A stretch of 64,000 nucleotides of DNA from Nocardioides sp. 1609. Lineage in GTDB: Bacteria; Actinomycetota; Actinomycetes; Propionibacteriales; Nocardioidaceae. Each line of letters opens with the position of its first letter. The first letter of the stretch is position 1. The stretch lies in contig NZ_SPUJ01000005.1 of NCBI RefSeq assembly GCF_004522105.1, positions 434,001 to 498,000 on the forward strand, in the 5' to 3' direction. Of the stretch, positions 34,460-43,080 are shown one piece after another. The position numbers were made by a program, and so were the translations under genes. The notes below the pieces were generated by a model. The model made no database searches. It was not told the origin of the DNA and saw only the letters and a program-made list of their open reading frames with translations.

Positions 34460-36681
34460 GACTCCTCCTCGAGCAGGCGGGCGGGGTCGCTGCGCCGGGC
34501 CGCGCCGGCCCGGACGAGCGCGGCGCCGAGCACGGCGGCGACCGCCGTGCCGACGGCGCCGAGGAGCAGGACCCACGGCTCCACGGTCGAGCCGATCGGC
34601 GGCCGGGCCGGGCCGGCCGGGACCAGCGGGGTGGCGGCGACGACGGTCACCGCCGCGAGGTAGCCGGCGCCGGCGGTGGCGGCGAGGGTCGCCCCGGCGA
34701 GGACCGCCGCCTCGAGGACGTCGGCGCGGCGGCGCTCGGGCCCGGGGACCCCGACCAGCCGGAGGGCGGCGTGCTCACGGCGGGCGGCGAGACCCCGGCG
34801 GCGGCGCCCGGCCAGGAACACCAGGAGCCCGAGCGCACCGGCGCCGACCGCGACGACCGACCGGGCGTGCCGCTCCGCCGCCCACGGCCCCTCCAGCGCG
34901 GCCTCGCCGCCGCCGAAGGTCACCGGGTCGCCGCCGGCGTCGCGCAGGCCCGCCAGGACGTCGGCGGGGGTGTCGGCCCGCGCGAGCACGAGCACCTGGA
35001 CGCCGGAGACCGAGTCGACGGCCCCGGCGAGCGCGGTGGGGAGGTCGGCGAGCACGCCGGCCGCGCCCACCAGCGGCAGCGCGGTGCGGTCGCCGGCCGC
35101 GGTCGCCGGGCGGGACCCGCCGCCGATCCCGGGCACGGCGGGTCCGGCGTCGGGCCAGGACGGCCGGCCGGCCGTCAGGACCGGGATCGCCGTGGTCGCG
35201 GCCGAGGGTGCCAGGGGCGCGGCGGGACCGAGGGCGAGGCTGCCCCCGGTCGTCTGGTCGGTCGTCCTGCGGCTCGTCCCGGTGGTCGACCCGGCGGTCG
35301 TGCCGGCGCTCGTCCAGGCAGCGGCGAGGAGGTCGGTCGCTCCGAGACCCAGGGCGGTCACCTCCACCGGGGCGGTCGCGGTGAGGCCGACGACGACGCA
35401 GGCTCGGGGGCACGTGGACACCTCTGCGGTGCCGGTTGCCTCACCTGCTCCGAGCGCGACGGACGCCGTGTCGAGGCCGGCGTCGTCGGTGAGGAACGAG
35501 AGCGTGACGGTGACTGGGCGGTCGGCGCCGGCGCGGGTGACGGTGACGGCGTCGCCGGTGACCGGCGCGACCGCGGGCGCGGCGCGGAGGGAGTCGGTCT
35601 CCGGACCCACGTCGGCGGCGGAGCCGGCGAGGAAGTCGCCGGAGACCCGGTCGTAGCGGGCGAGGTCGAGCCAGGCGATCCGGAGCTCGGGCTCGTCCCG
35701 CGAGGCGTCGAACGCGGCGGCCATCAACCAGCGGCCCTCCGGGTCGAGGTCGCGGGTGAGCAGCAGCGCCGACAGCGCGTCGGTGTCCGCGAGGGCGACC
35801 CGGACCGGGCCACCCTGGTCGAGCCGCGCCGCCCGGTCGGCCCAGCCGCCGGCCGCGGTGGCGGCGGTGAGGGCCGCGACCGCGACCACGCCGGCCGCCA
35901 CGACCGCCCGGGTCCGTGCCCGCTGGTCGCCCGCCACGACCCGGCGCAGGGCGAGCAGGACGGCGGTCGACCTGCCGTCGGCCGCGACGGCCGGCACGAG
36001 CGCGCGGAGGCCGGTCACCAGGGCGTGCCCGGCGGCGACGCCCAGCACGGCGGAGCCCGCGAGCACCAGGTCGCCGCCCGTGGGCGCTCCTCCGTCGCCC
36101 GGTGCACCGCCGCGGGACCGCTGGACGACGACGGCGACCGCGACGAGCAGCGCGACCCCGACCACGACGTCGGCCACCCCGGGGGCGCGGCGCCAGCCCG
36201 GCCGGACCAGGGCCGTCGCCAGCGGTTCCCGGGCGACGGCCGCACAGCCGGCCAGGGCGGTGAGCAGCGCCACCGTGGCGGCCACGCCGCCCCAGACCCA
36301 CGGCGACGATCCGGGGGCGGCTGGGAGGTCCCACGGCTCGCGGAGCAGGGACGCGCCGGCGAGGCCGCCGGCGGCGCCGGCGGCCGCGCCCACGAGAACG
36401 GCGCCGACGGCAGGCCCGGCCACCGCGCCGAGGAGGCGGCCGGGCCCGGCGCCGCGCACCCGCACGAGCGCCACCTCGGCCCGGCGCCTCCGGGCCAGCT
36501 CGACGGTCGGCACGGGCACCACGACCAGGGCCAGCAGCAGCAGCGGGACGACGGTGGCGGGCCGCCCGTCGGGACCGGTGGCGGCGACGCCGACGACCAC
36601 CGCGGCCACGAGCGCCGCGGCCGTGGCGGCGAGCAGGGTCAGCGCGCCGCCGTACGCCCGGGCGGCGCGGAGGACGCGCAT
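34456..36681 (-). CDS. Second FtsX-type ABC transporter permease
   Basis: 741 aa. Helices at 12-35 and 42-60, a segment VALVRVRGAGPGRLL typical of FtsX/MacB permeases, then more helices and a large Thr/Ala-rich outer domain (about 265-600), closing with three helices near the C-terminus (EHAALRLVGVPGPERRRADVLEAAVLAGATL). It lacks clear similarity to named transporters. It lies 13 nt after the ATPase gene and overlaps the larger permease by 4 nt, so the pair probably forms a heterodimer. Confidence 0.82.
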   Translation of the reverse strand: MRVLRAARAYGGALTLLAATAAALVAAVVVGVAATGPDGRPATVVPLLLLALVVVPVPTVELARRRRAEVALVRVRGAGPGRLLGAVAGPAVGAVLVGAAAGAAGGLAGASLLREPWDLPAAPGSSPWVWGGVAATVALLTALAGCAAVAREPLATALVRPGWRRAPGVADVVVGVALLVAVAVVVQRSRGGAPGDGGAPTGGDLVLAGSAVLGVAAGHALVTGLRALVPAVAADGRSTAVLLALRRVVAGDQRARTRAVVAAGVVAVAALTAATAAGGWADRAARLDQGGPVRVALADTDALSALLLTRDLDPEGRWLMAAAFDASRDEPELRIAWLDLARYDRVSGDFLAGSAADVGPETDSLRAAPAVAPVTGDAVTVTRAGADRPVTVTLSFLTDDAGLDTASVALGAGEATGTAEVSTCPRACVVVGLTATAPVEVTALGLGATDLLAAAWTSAGTTAGSTTGTSRRTTDQTTGGSLALGPAAPLAPSAATTAIPVLTAGRPSWPDAGPAVPGIGGGSRPATAAGDRTALPLVGAAGVLADLPTALAGAVDSVSGVQVLVLARADTPADVLAGLRDAGGDPVTFGGGEAALEGPWAAERHARSVVAVGAGALGLLVFLAGRRRRGLAARREHAALRLVGVPGPERRRADVLEAAVLAGATLAATAGAGYLAAVTVVAATPLVPAGPARPPIGSTVEPWVLLLGAVGTAVAAVLGAALVRAGAARRSDPARLLEEES

Positions 36682-36694
36682 CAGCGGGTCCCCA

Positions 36695-37348
36695 TCAGTC
36701 GGCCCGGTGCCGAGGGCGGACGAGCCTGCCCTCGGACATCGGGTGGTGCGCGTCGCAGAGCTCGATGACGTCGGGGTCGTGGCTCGCGACCACGACGACC
36801 GCCCCGGCGTCCGCCTCGGCGCGCAGCAGCGCCATCACCCGCCCGCGGGTCGTGGCGTCGAGCTCGCTGGTCGGCTCGTCGGCCAGGAGCACGCGGGCGT
36901 GCACGACCAGGGCGCGCGCGATCGCCACCCGCTGGAGCTGGCCGCCGGACAGCTCCTCGACCTGACGGTCGCCGAGGTCGGCGACGTGCAGCGCGGCCAG
37001 CGCGGCGTCGGCCCGCTCGTCGGCCTCCACGGGGGTGGTTCCCCGGGCCCGCAGCGCCACCGAGACGTTCTCCCGGGCCGACAGCACGGGCACCAGCCCG
37101 TAGACCTGCAGGACGAAGGCGACGTCGGGCGGCGGGTCGCCGGTGCCCCGCCAGGTCGGCTCGCCGTCGAGCGTCGCGGTGCCGGCCGTGGGCTCGACCA
37201 GACCACCGGCGACGGAGAGCAGCGAGGTCTTGCCCGAGCCGCTCGACCCGGACAGGGCGGTCATCCGCCCGGCCTCGAAGCGCACGTCGACGTCGGCGAG
37301 GACGACGTTGCCGCCGGCCTCGTAGCCGACGCCCGAGAGCTGGATCAC
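36695..37348 (-). CDS. ABC transporter ATP-binding protein (LolD/MacB-like)
   Basis: 217 aa. Walker A SGSSGSGKTS, Q loop FVLQVYGLVPVLSARENV, signature LSGGQLQRVAIARAL, Walker B VLLADEPTSELD and switch His in VVVASHDPDVIELC are all present. The layout is the LolD/FtsE type that pairs with FtsX-like permeases. GTG 37348 overlaps the previous ATPase gene stop as GTGA; the longer frame to 37441 is ignored. Confidence 0.93.
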   Translation of the reverse strand: MIQLSGVGYEAGGNVVLADVDVRFEAGRMTALSGSSGSGKTSLLSVAGGLVEPTAGTATLDGEPTWRGTGDPPPDVAFVLQVYGLVPVLSARENVSVALRARGTTPVEADERADAALAALHVADLGDRQVEELSGGQLQRVAIARALVVHARVLLADEPTSELDATTRGRVMALLRAEADAGAVVVVASHDPDVIELCDAHHPMSEGRLVRPRHRAD

Positions 37349-38283
37349 GGGGCGACCTCGCCGGCCCGGTCCTCGCGGGTGATGACCAGCGAGCCCTCGT
37401 CGGGGTGCTGCTCGATCCGCACCAGGGTGCCCGCCGGCCACAGGTCGACCAGCTCGGTCGGCAGGTGCACCAGCCCCTCCTCGCCGACCACGACGTACTC
37501 CGACCCGGCCCGGCCCTCGGCCCCGATCCGGCCGCCCTTCATCGTGACGGTGCGCGGGAAGGTGGCCGCGACCTCCGCCTCGTGGGTGACCACGACCACG
37601 GTGGTGCCCAGGTCGGTGCCGATCCGGTGCAGCAGGGCGACGACGGCGTCGCGGTCGTCGTGGCCGAGCGCGCTGGTCGGCTCGTCGGCGAGCAGCAGGC
37701 GCGGCCCGGTCGCGACCGCGCAGGCCAGGGCGAGGCGCTGGCGCTGTCCGCCCGACATGGTCCTGACGGTCTGGTCGCGCTGGTCGGCCAGCCCGACGAC
37801 GTCGAGCAGCTCCTCGGGGAGGGGGAGGTCGCGCCGGTCGTCGCGCCCGCCGGTGCCCAGCCGGGCGAAGGAGAGGTTCTGCCGGGCGGTCGCGTAGGGC
37901 AGCAGGTTGCGGGTGGCGCCCTGGAGCACGGTGCCGACGAGCCGCGAGCGGACCCGGGTCAGACGCCGTTCACCGAGTCGGGAGATCTCCTCGTCGTCGA
38001 GGAAGATCCGTCCGGCGCTCGGGCGCTGGATGCCGCCGAGCAGGGTCAGCAGCGTCGACTTGCCGCACCCGGACGGCCCGAGGAACGCGACCCGCTCCCC
38101 GGCACCGATCACGAGGTCGATCCCGCGCAGGGCGACGACGTCGTGCCCGGCGAAGGTGCGGTAGAGGTGGACCACGCCCTCGCACCGGACCTCGACGCCG
38201 CGGGCCGCCGACCGGCTCGGGTCGGCTGCGGTGCCGCCGGTGCGGTCCGGCGACCACGGCTCGTCGAGGTCGCTGGTGGGCAT
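37345..38283 (-). CDS. ABC transporter ATP-binding protein with C-terminal extension
   Basis: 312 aa. Residues 30-240 are the ATPase: GPSGCGKSTLL, TVLQGATRNLLPYAT, MSGGQRQRLALACAV, LLLADEPTSALGHDD, VVVTHEAEVAATF. Residues about 240-312 form an extra domain (RAGSEYVVVGEEGLVHLPTELV) found in some MacB-like ATPases. ATG 38283 is chosen; TCAGAT 6 nt before it may be a weak leaderless -10. First gene of the ABC operon, 92 nt from the kinase stop. Confidence 0.92.
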   Translation of the reverse strand: MPTSDLDEPWSPDRTGGTAADPSRSAARGVEVRCEGVVHLYRTFAGHDVVALRGIDLVIGAGERVAFLGPSGCGKSTLLTLLGGIQRPSAGRIFLDDEEISRLGERRLTRVRSRLVGTVLQGATRNLLPYATARQNLSFARLGTGGRDDRRDLPLPEELLDVVGLADQRDQTVRTMSGGQRQRLALACAVATGPRLLLADEPTSALGHDDRDAVVALLHRIGTDLGTTVVVVTHEAEVAATFPRTVTMKGGRIGAEGRAGSEYVVVGEEGLVHLPTELVDLWPAGTLVRIEQHPDEGSLVITREDRAGEVAP

Positions 38284-38375
38284 CGGCACATCTGACAACC
38301 GGTCGGGGGCCGGCGGCAACCCGTGAGGGTGGAGAGTTACCCGGCCGTGACCTCGTCGTCCCCGGCCGGAGGCCC

Positions 38376-40484
38376 TCAGACGACGTAGATCGTGACCGTG
38401 CTGCCCTTCGGCACCGAGGTGCCGGCCGCCGGGTCGGTGCGCACGACGAACCCGAGGCCGTAGTAGTCGTCCTCCTCGGAGCGCTGCGGCACCAGGCCGG
38501 CGTCGCGCAGCGCCTGCTCGGCCGCCTCGACGCCGAACAGGTTCACGCGCGGGACCTCGACCATCTCCGGGCCCTTCGAGACCACGAGGGAGACGACGTC
38601 GTCGCGGAACAGGGTGCCGCCCGCGGGGTCCTGGGAGATGATCGTGCCCCGGGGGACCTCGGCGTCGAAGACCTCGGTGCTCTGGTGGTCGAGGTTGCGG
38701 CGGTCGAGGGCCGCGACGGCCTCCTCGAGCGTCCTGCCGACCCAGCTGCCGACCTTGATCGGACGCCGGCCGAGGCTGACGACGATCTGGACGGTGTCGC
38801 CGCTGGAGAGCTCGGCCCCGGCCTTCGGGACGGTGCCGAGCACGGAGTCGGCGCCGACCGTCTCGGAGTACCGGCCGATGCTCTCGCCGATCTCGAGCTG
38901 GACGGCCATCAGCTCGTCCTGCGCGGCGTCCTCGGTGAGGTTGCGGACCCCCGGGACGATCAGCTTGCCGAGCGAGAGGGTGACCGTGACGGTGTCGCCG
39001 GGCAGCACCTGGGCGCCGCCGGCCGGGTCGGCGGAGACGACGTCACCCTCCGGGACGTCGGAGTCGTAGACGGGCTCGGCGAAGGCGATCTCGAGCTCGG
39101 CGTCCTCGACGGCGGCGATCGCGACCGCCCGGGACTCCCCGACGACGGTGGGCGCGGCGGTGTAGCGGGCCCAGCCGTACCAGAACGCGCCGCCGCCCAC
39201 GGCGAGCGCCAGGACGAGCGCCAGCACGAGCAGGACCGGTCCGCGGCGCGAGCGCCGCGGACGACCGGTCGGCCCCGATCCCGGCGGCCCCGCCTGCCGG
39301 GGCGCCTGCCCGGGCCGCTGACGCGGAGGCGGGCCGGGCGGCTGGGCCTGGCGGGACTGCTGGCCGGGGCGCTGGCCGGTGCGCGGGTCGGGGCGCTGGT
39401 CGGTTCGCGGGGGGAGCGGCACGGGCCGGGTCGCGGGCGCGTCGAGGACCGGCAGCGTGGTCGTCGGCTCGTGGTGGTCGCGGGGCAGCCGTTGGTCGGC
39501 GAAGAGCGCGACGTCGGTGTCGAGGTCGTCGCGCTCGGGGGTCAGCAGGTGCGGTGCGAGGTCCAGGGTGAGCTCGGGGTCGTCGCGGACGCCGCGGTCG
39601 AGGGCGTGCGAGACCCGGTGCACCTGGTGCAGCAGGACGCCGGCGTCGGCGGGCCGCAGCGCCCGGTCGCGGGCAGTGGCGCGGGCGACCAGCGCATCGA
39701 CGTACGGCGGGATGCCGGGCACCAGGGCCGACGGCGGCGGCACGTCGTGGTGCACGTGTTTGTAGGCCACGGCGATCGGGGTCTCGCCCTCGTGCGGCTT
39801 CTCACCGGTGAGCAGCTCGTAGAGCATCACGCCGGCGGCGTAGACGTCGGCGCGCGCGTCGGCGCGGCCCTCGACGACCAGCTCGGGCGCCAGGTAGGAC
39901 ACGGTGCCGATGAGCACGCCCTGGGTGGCCGTGTGCTGGGTGTCGGCGCTGATCGCCTTCGCCAGCCCGAAGTCGGCGACCTTGACCTGCCCCCCGGACT
40001 GCTCGTCGGAGATGAGGACGTTCTCGGGCTTCACGTCGCGGTGGATCAGCCCGGCCCGGTGGGCGGCGGCGAGCGCTGAGAGCACCGGCTCGATCAGCGC
40101 CAGCGCCCGCGCGGGCGGCATCGGGCTCTCCTTGGCGATCGTGTCGCGCAGGGTGTGGCCGCTGACCAGCTCCATGGCCAGGAACACCGTGCCGTCGTCG
40201 TCGCCCTGGTCGTAGACCGCGACGACGTTCGGGTGCGAGAGCCGGGCGGCGGCGCGCGCCTCGCGCACGAAGCGGTCGGCGAAGTCGCGGTCGCTGTCGG
40301 CGTCCGAGAGGCCCGCGTGCATGATCTTGACCGCCACGGTGCGGTCGAGACGGACGTCGTGCGCCTCGTGGACGCTGGCCATCCCGCCCCGCGCGATCCG
40401 CGGTCCGACCAGGTAGCGACCGTCGAGCAGGCGCCCGCGCGGGCCCGCCGACGGCGTGCCGGCGCCGTTCGCGTCTGTCGCCAC
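38376..40484 (-). CDS. PASTA-domain Ser/Thr protein kinase (PknL-position)
   Basis: 702 aa, membrane-anchored regulator kinase. The kinase domain (about 22-290) has AVK53 lysine, HRD at 148-150, VKPEN, DFG 171-173 and APE 199-201. A Pro/Gln/Arg-rich linker (340-412), one membrane helix (416-438) and four PASTA repeats (about 443-702) follow; PASTA domains bind cell-wall fragments. GTG 40484 has AGGAGG 6 nt upstream. It lies at the pknL position next to an Rv2175c-like gene, but M. tuberculosis PknL lacks PASTA domains. Confidence 0.95.
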   Translation of the reverse strand: MATDANGAGTPSAGPRGRLLDGRYLVGPRIARGGMASVHEAHDVRLDRTVAVKIMHAGLSDADSDRDFADRFVREARAAARLSHPNVVAVYDQGDDDGTVFLAMELVSGHTLRDTIAKESPMPPARALALIEPVLSALAAAHRAGLIHRDVKPENVLISDEQSGGQVKVADFGLAKAISADTQHTATQGVLIGTVSYLAPELVVEGRADARADVYAAGVMLYELLTGEKPHEGETPIAVAYKHVHHDVPPPSALVPGIPPYVDALVARATARDRALRPADAGVLLHQVHRVSHALDRGVRDDPELTLDLAPHLLTPERDDLDTDVALFADQRLPRDHHEPTTTLPVLDAPATRPVPLPPRTDQRPDPRTGQRPGQQSRQAQPPGPPPRQRPGQAPRQAGPPGSGPTGRPRRSRRGPVLLVLALVLALAVGGGAFWYGWARYTAAPTVVGESRAVAIAAVEDAELEIAFAEPVYDSDVPEGDVVSADPAGGAQVLPGDTVTVTLSLGKLIVPGVRNLTEDAAQDELMAVQLEIGESIGRYSETVGADSVLGTVPKAGAELSSGDTVQIVVSLGRRPIKVGSWVGRTLEEAVAALDRRNLDHQSTEVFDAEVPRGTIISQDPAGGTLFRDDVVSLVVSKGPEMVEVPRVNLFGVEAAEQALRDAGLVPQRSEEDDYYGLGFVVRTDPAAGTSVPKGSTVTIYVV

Positions 40485-40526
40485 GTCGACCCTCCTGTCC
40501 GGCAGGGGAAGGTGCCGGAGGCCGCC

Positions 40527-40536
40527 ATCCTACGGT
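40527..40536. promoter_or_regulatory. Divergent overlapping -10 boxes, kinase / Rv2175c-like gene
   Basis: ATCCTACGGT: minus-strand TAGGAT (40527-40532) and plus-strand TACGGT (40531-40536) share the central TA. The minus box serves the kinase (5' UTR about 35 nt); the plus box would give a UTR of about 80 nt for the Rv2175c-like gene. Confidence 0.5.
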
Positions 40537-40622
40537 TGACGGGTCCGGGAGGCCTGCCACCCGACGACCGGCGTGGCGCGGTCGGCCCCGTCCGGGTGGG
40601 GACGGCGTGGGAGCATGGTGCG

Positions 40623-40994
40623 ATGAGTACTCCCTCCCTCGCCGAGGCCGACCTGGCCGCGCTCGTCGACGACTGGATCGACTGGGCCGAGGCGGCCCGC
40701 CGCCTCGAGGTGACGCCCGCCAAGGTGCGGACCATGGTGCGCGAGCACGAGCTGGCCGCCGCCGTCCCGGTGCCCGGCGGCGGCGTGAAGCTGCCGGCCG
40801 ACCTGATCCAGGACGGGCTGCCCGTCAAGGGGCTCTCCGGCCTCCTCACGGTCATGCACGACAACCGCTACGACGACCGCGAGTGCATCGCGTGGCTCTT
40901 CCTCGACCAGGACTTCCCGGGCCGCGCCATCGACGCGCTGCGCGAGAACCGTGGCACCGAGGTCAAGCGCCGCGCCCAGGCCCTGGCCTTCTAG
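40623..40994 (+). CDS. Rv2175c-family DNA-binding protein
   Basis: 123 aa. A winged helix-turn-helix in residues 18-65 (DWIDWAEAARRLEVTPAKVRTMVREHELAA-type pattern) is followed by a C-terminal helical part (GLSGLLTVMHDNRYDDRE, GTEVKRRAQALAF). In M. tuberculosis this small DNA-binding protein is a substrate of PknL and is encoded beside it; the same divergent arrangement here supports the call. Thr3 and Ser2/Ser5 lie in the phosphorylated N-terminal tail region. Its TAG stop overlaps the RNase GTG. Confidence 0.9.
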   Translation: MSTPSLAEADLAALVDDWIDWAEAARRLEVTPAKVRTMVREHELAAAVPVPGGGVKLPADLIQDGLPVKGLSGLLTVMHDNRYDDRECIAWLFLDQDFPGRAIDALRENRGTEVKRRAQALAF

Positions 40995-41482
40995 TGGCGG
41001 CCCGGTCGGGGCCGGCGCCGGCGCGGTCGAGCGCCCTGGCCATCGTGCTGGTCCTCGTCGTGGCCGTCGGGATCTGGCTGATCAACGGCGGCGACCCCGG
41101 CACGCCGACCGGCAACTCCGGCGCCACCCCGATCGCGACCGACCCGGTCGGCCCGGAACCGTCGAGCCCCGCCGGGTCGAGCCCCACCGGGTCGAGCCCG
41201 TCCGAGGACGGCGTGGTCGCGGTCGCCGACCTGCCGCCCGAGGCGGCCGGCGTCATCCGGCTGATCGACGCGGGCGGGCCCTACCCCTACCGACAGGACG
41301 GCGGCACGTTCGGCAACTACGAGGGCCTGCTGCCCGACCGTGGACGCGGCTACTACGAGGAGTTCACGGTGCCCACGCCCGGTGAGGACGACCGGGGGGC
41401 CCGCCGGATCATCGCGGGTGCCGACGGCGAGCTGTACTGGACCGCCGACCACTACGCGTCGTTCGAACGGATCCTCCGGTGA
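40994..41482 (+). CDS. Secreted or anchored RNase Sa-like ribonuclease
   Basis: 162 aa. The N-terminal hydrophobic helix (about 12-30, SALAIVLVLVVAVGIWLI) is a signal or anchor, then a Gly/Ser/Pro linker (31-70), then the nuclease: GTFGNYEGLLPDRGRGYYEEFTV, RRIIAG and DHYASFERI match the catalytic Glu, Arg and His sites of RNase Sa/T1-type guanyl ribonucleases. The cysteines of Streptomyces RNase Sa are absent. It starts at GTG in a TAGTG overlap with the Rv2175c-like gene. A barstar gene follows with GTGA overlap. Confidence 0.88.
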   Translation: MAARSGPAPARSSALAIVLVLVVAVGIWLINGGDPGTPTGNSGATPIATDPVGPEPSSPAGSSPTGSSPSEDGVVAVADLPPEAAGVIRLIDAGGPYPYRQDGGTFGNYEGLLPDRGRGYYEEFTVPTPGEDDRGARRIIAGADGELYWTADHYASFERILR

Positions 41483-41874
41483 GCGGGCTCGCCGCGATCC
41501 TGGCCGGCCGGACGCCGTCCGGCGCCTACCACTGGGTCTCGAACTGGCCGCCTGGCCGGGTCCGCGAGCCGGTCGAGGAGGCCGGCTGGCGCTTCGCGCA
41601 CCTCGAGGGCGCCCGGATCGAGTCGGTGCCCGAGCTGCACGGTGCCCTCGCGGAGGCCCTCGACCTGCCCGACCACTACGGCCGCAACCTCGACGCCCTC
41701 GCCGACTGCCTCACCGACCTGCCCGCCCGCCAGGTGCTCCTCTGGGACACCTGGTCGGTCCTGGCCCGTGCCGAGCCGCGGGTCTTCTCCATCGCCGTCG
41801 ACCTCCTCGGTTCGTCGCTGACCGTCCTGCTGCGCGGACCCGGCCCCGAGACCGGCCTCCCGACCCTCGACTGA
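41479..41874 (+). CDS. Barstar-family ribonuclease inhibitor
   Basis: 131 aa. The signature DHYGRNLDALADCLTDL, a strand PARQVLLWDTWSVL and the helix-rich N-terminal region match barstar, which blocks barnase-type RNases by covering the active site inside the producing cell. It overlaps the RNase gene by GTGA, so the inhibitor is made together with the enzyme. It ends at a long hairpin terminator. Confidence 0.9.
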   Translation: MSGLAAILAGRTPSGAYHWVSNWPPGRVREPVEEAGWRFAHLEGARIESVPELHGALAEALDLPDHYGRNLDALADCLTDLPARQVLLWDTWSVLARAEPRVFSIAVDLLGSSLTVLLRGPGPETGLPTLD

Positions 41875-41908
41875 CGGCACCCTCCGGGCGGCCCCGGCCG
41901 GCCCGTGC

Positions 41909-41958
41909 GGGTCGTGTGCCTGAGCACGGTCCATGCGCCGTGCTCAGGCACACGACCC
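41909..41958. terminator. Bidirectional 21-bp hairpin terminator
   Basis: Perfect arms 41909-41929 and 41938-41958, loop tccatgcg. It lies between the convergent barstar and polyprenyl synthase genes (35 nt and 15 nt from the stops). No T tract. Confidence 0.8.
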
Positions 41959-41972
41959 CCGGGGACGGGGGC

Positions 41973-43049
41973 TCAGACCACGCGCTGCGTGACGGCGTCG
42001 GCGAGTCCGCGCAGGACCTCGGTGGCGCCGGGGTCGAGGGCCGCGGCGTCGAGGCCGGTCACGGCGATGGCGGCGAGCTCGGAGATCACGTCCTCGACCT
42101 GGGCGTGCGCGCCGCTGGCGTCGATGACCTCGCGCAGGCGCTGGACCTCCGACGCCGTCAGGGGCGTTCCCAGGGAGCGGTCGAGCAGCGCGGCGTCGGC
42201 CGGGGGAGCGGCGTCCAGGGCGAGCGCGACCAGCACGGTGCGCTTGCCCTCGACGAGGTCGTCGCCGGCCGGCTTGCCCGTGGTCGCCGGGTCGCCGAAG
42301 ACGCCGAGCAGGTCGTCACGCAGCTGGAACGCCTCGCCGAGCGGGAGACCGAACGCCGACAGGGCGGTGAGGGTCTCGGGGCCGGCGCCGGCGAGCGCGG
42401 CCCCGACGTGCAGCGGCCGCTCGATCGAGTACTTGGCCGACTTGTAGCGCAGCACGGTCATGGCGGCCTGGACGTCGGCGCGGCCGCGGGCCTGCACCGA
42501 CACGTCGAGGAACTGCCCGGCGATGACCTCGGTGCGGCACAGGTCGAACACCTCGAGGGCGGGGCCGACGCGTTCCCAGCCGAAGCCGCAGCGGCGCAGC
42601 AGCTCGTCGGCCCACCCCAGCAGCAGGTCGCCGAGCAGGATCGCCGCGGCGGCGCCGTACTGCTCGGGGTCACCGCGCCACCCCGCTCCGCGGTGCTGCC
42701 CCTCGAACGCGCGGTGGGTGGCGGGCCGGCCGCGGCGGGTGTCGGAGGCGTCCATCAGGTCGTCGTGGGCGAGGGCGCTCGCGTGCAGCAGCTCGAGCGA
42801 GCCGCAGGCCCGCAGCAGCGCCGCCCCGTCGGACACGACGGGCTCGACGGCCCGGAAGCCCCAGTGGCAGAACGCCGCCCGGAACTTCTTGCCGCCGGCC
42901 ACCGCGGTGCGCGCCTCCGCGACCAGCCGCTCGGCGTCGGCACCCAGCGGAACCAGCCGCTCGGCCTGCGCGTCGAGGAACGCCGAGAGGCTCGCATCGA
43001 GCCCGGAGCGGAACTCCGCGTCGTCCCAGGAACCGTCGCCGATGACCAC
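41973..43049 (-). CDS. idsA: Polyprenyl (geranylgeranyl-type) diphosphate synthase
   Basis: 358 aa, a trans-prenyltransferase of isoprenoid synthesis. The first Asp-rich motif is DDLMD (in SALAHDDLMDASDTRRGRPA), the second is LRDDLLGVFGD, followed by GKPAGDDLVEGKRT. Product length cannot be fixed from sequence. The gene matches idsA2 (Rv2173) in position. GTG 43049 is preferred: TACTGT lies 6 nt upstream, so it is leaderless; the start at 43106 would include the promoter. Confidence 0.93.
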   Translation of the reverse strand: MVIGDGSWDDAEFRSGLDASLSAFLDAQAERLVPLGADAERLVAEARTAVAGGKKFRAAFCHWGFRAVEPVVSDGAALLRACGSLELLHASALAHDDLMDASDTRRGRPATHRAFEGQHRGAGWRGDPEQYGAAAAILLGDLLLGWADELLRRCGFGWERVGPALEVFDLCRTEVIAGQFLDVSVQARGRADVQAAMTVLRYKSAKYSIERPLHVGAALAGAGPETLTALSAFGLPLGEAFQLRDDLLGVFGDPATTGKPAGDDLVEGKRTVLVALALDAAPPADAALLDRSLGTPLTASEVQRLREVIDASGAHAQVEDVISELAAIAVTGLDAAALDPGATEVLRGLADAVTQRVV

Positions 43050-43055
43050 GCCACG

Positions 43056-43073
43056 ACAGTAGAGCTCTACGAT
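43056..43073. promoter_or_regulatory. Divergent leaderless promoters of idsA and metF
   Basis: TACTGT on the minus strand (43056-43061, 6 nt before GTG 43049) and TACGAT on the plus strand (43068-43073, 7 nt before ATG 43081). The palindrome TAGAGCTCTA lies between them (43060-43069). Confidence 0.6.
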
Positions 43074-43080
43074 TCCAGGC

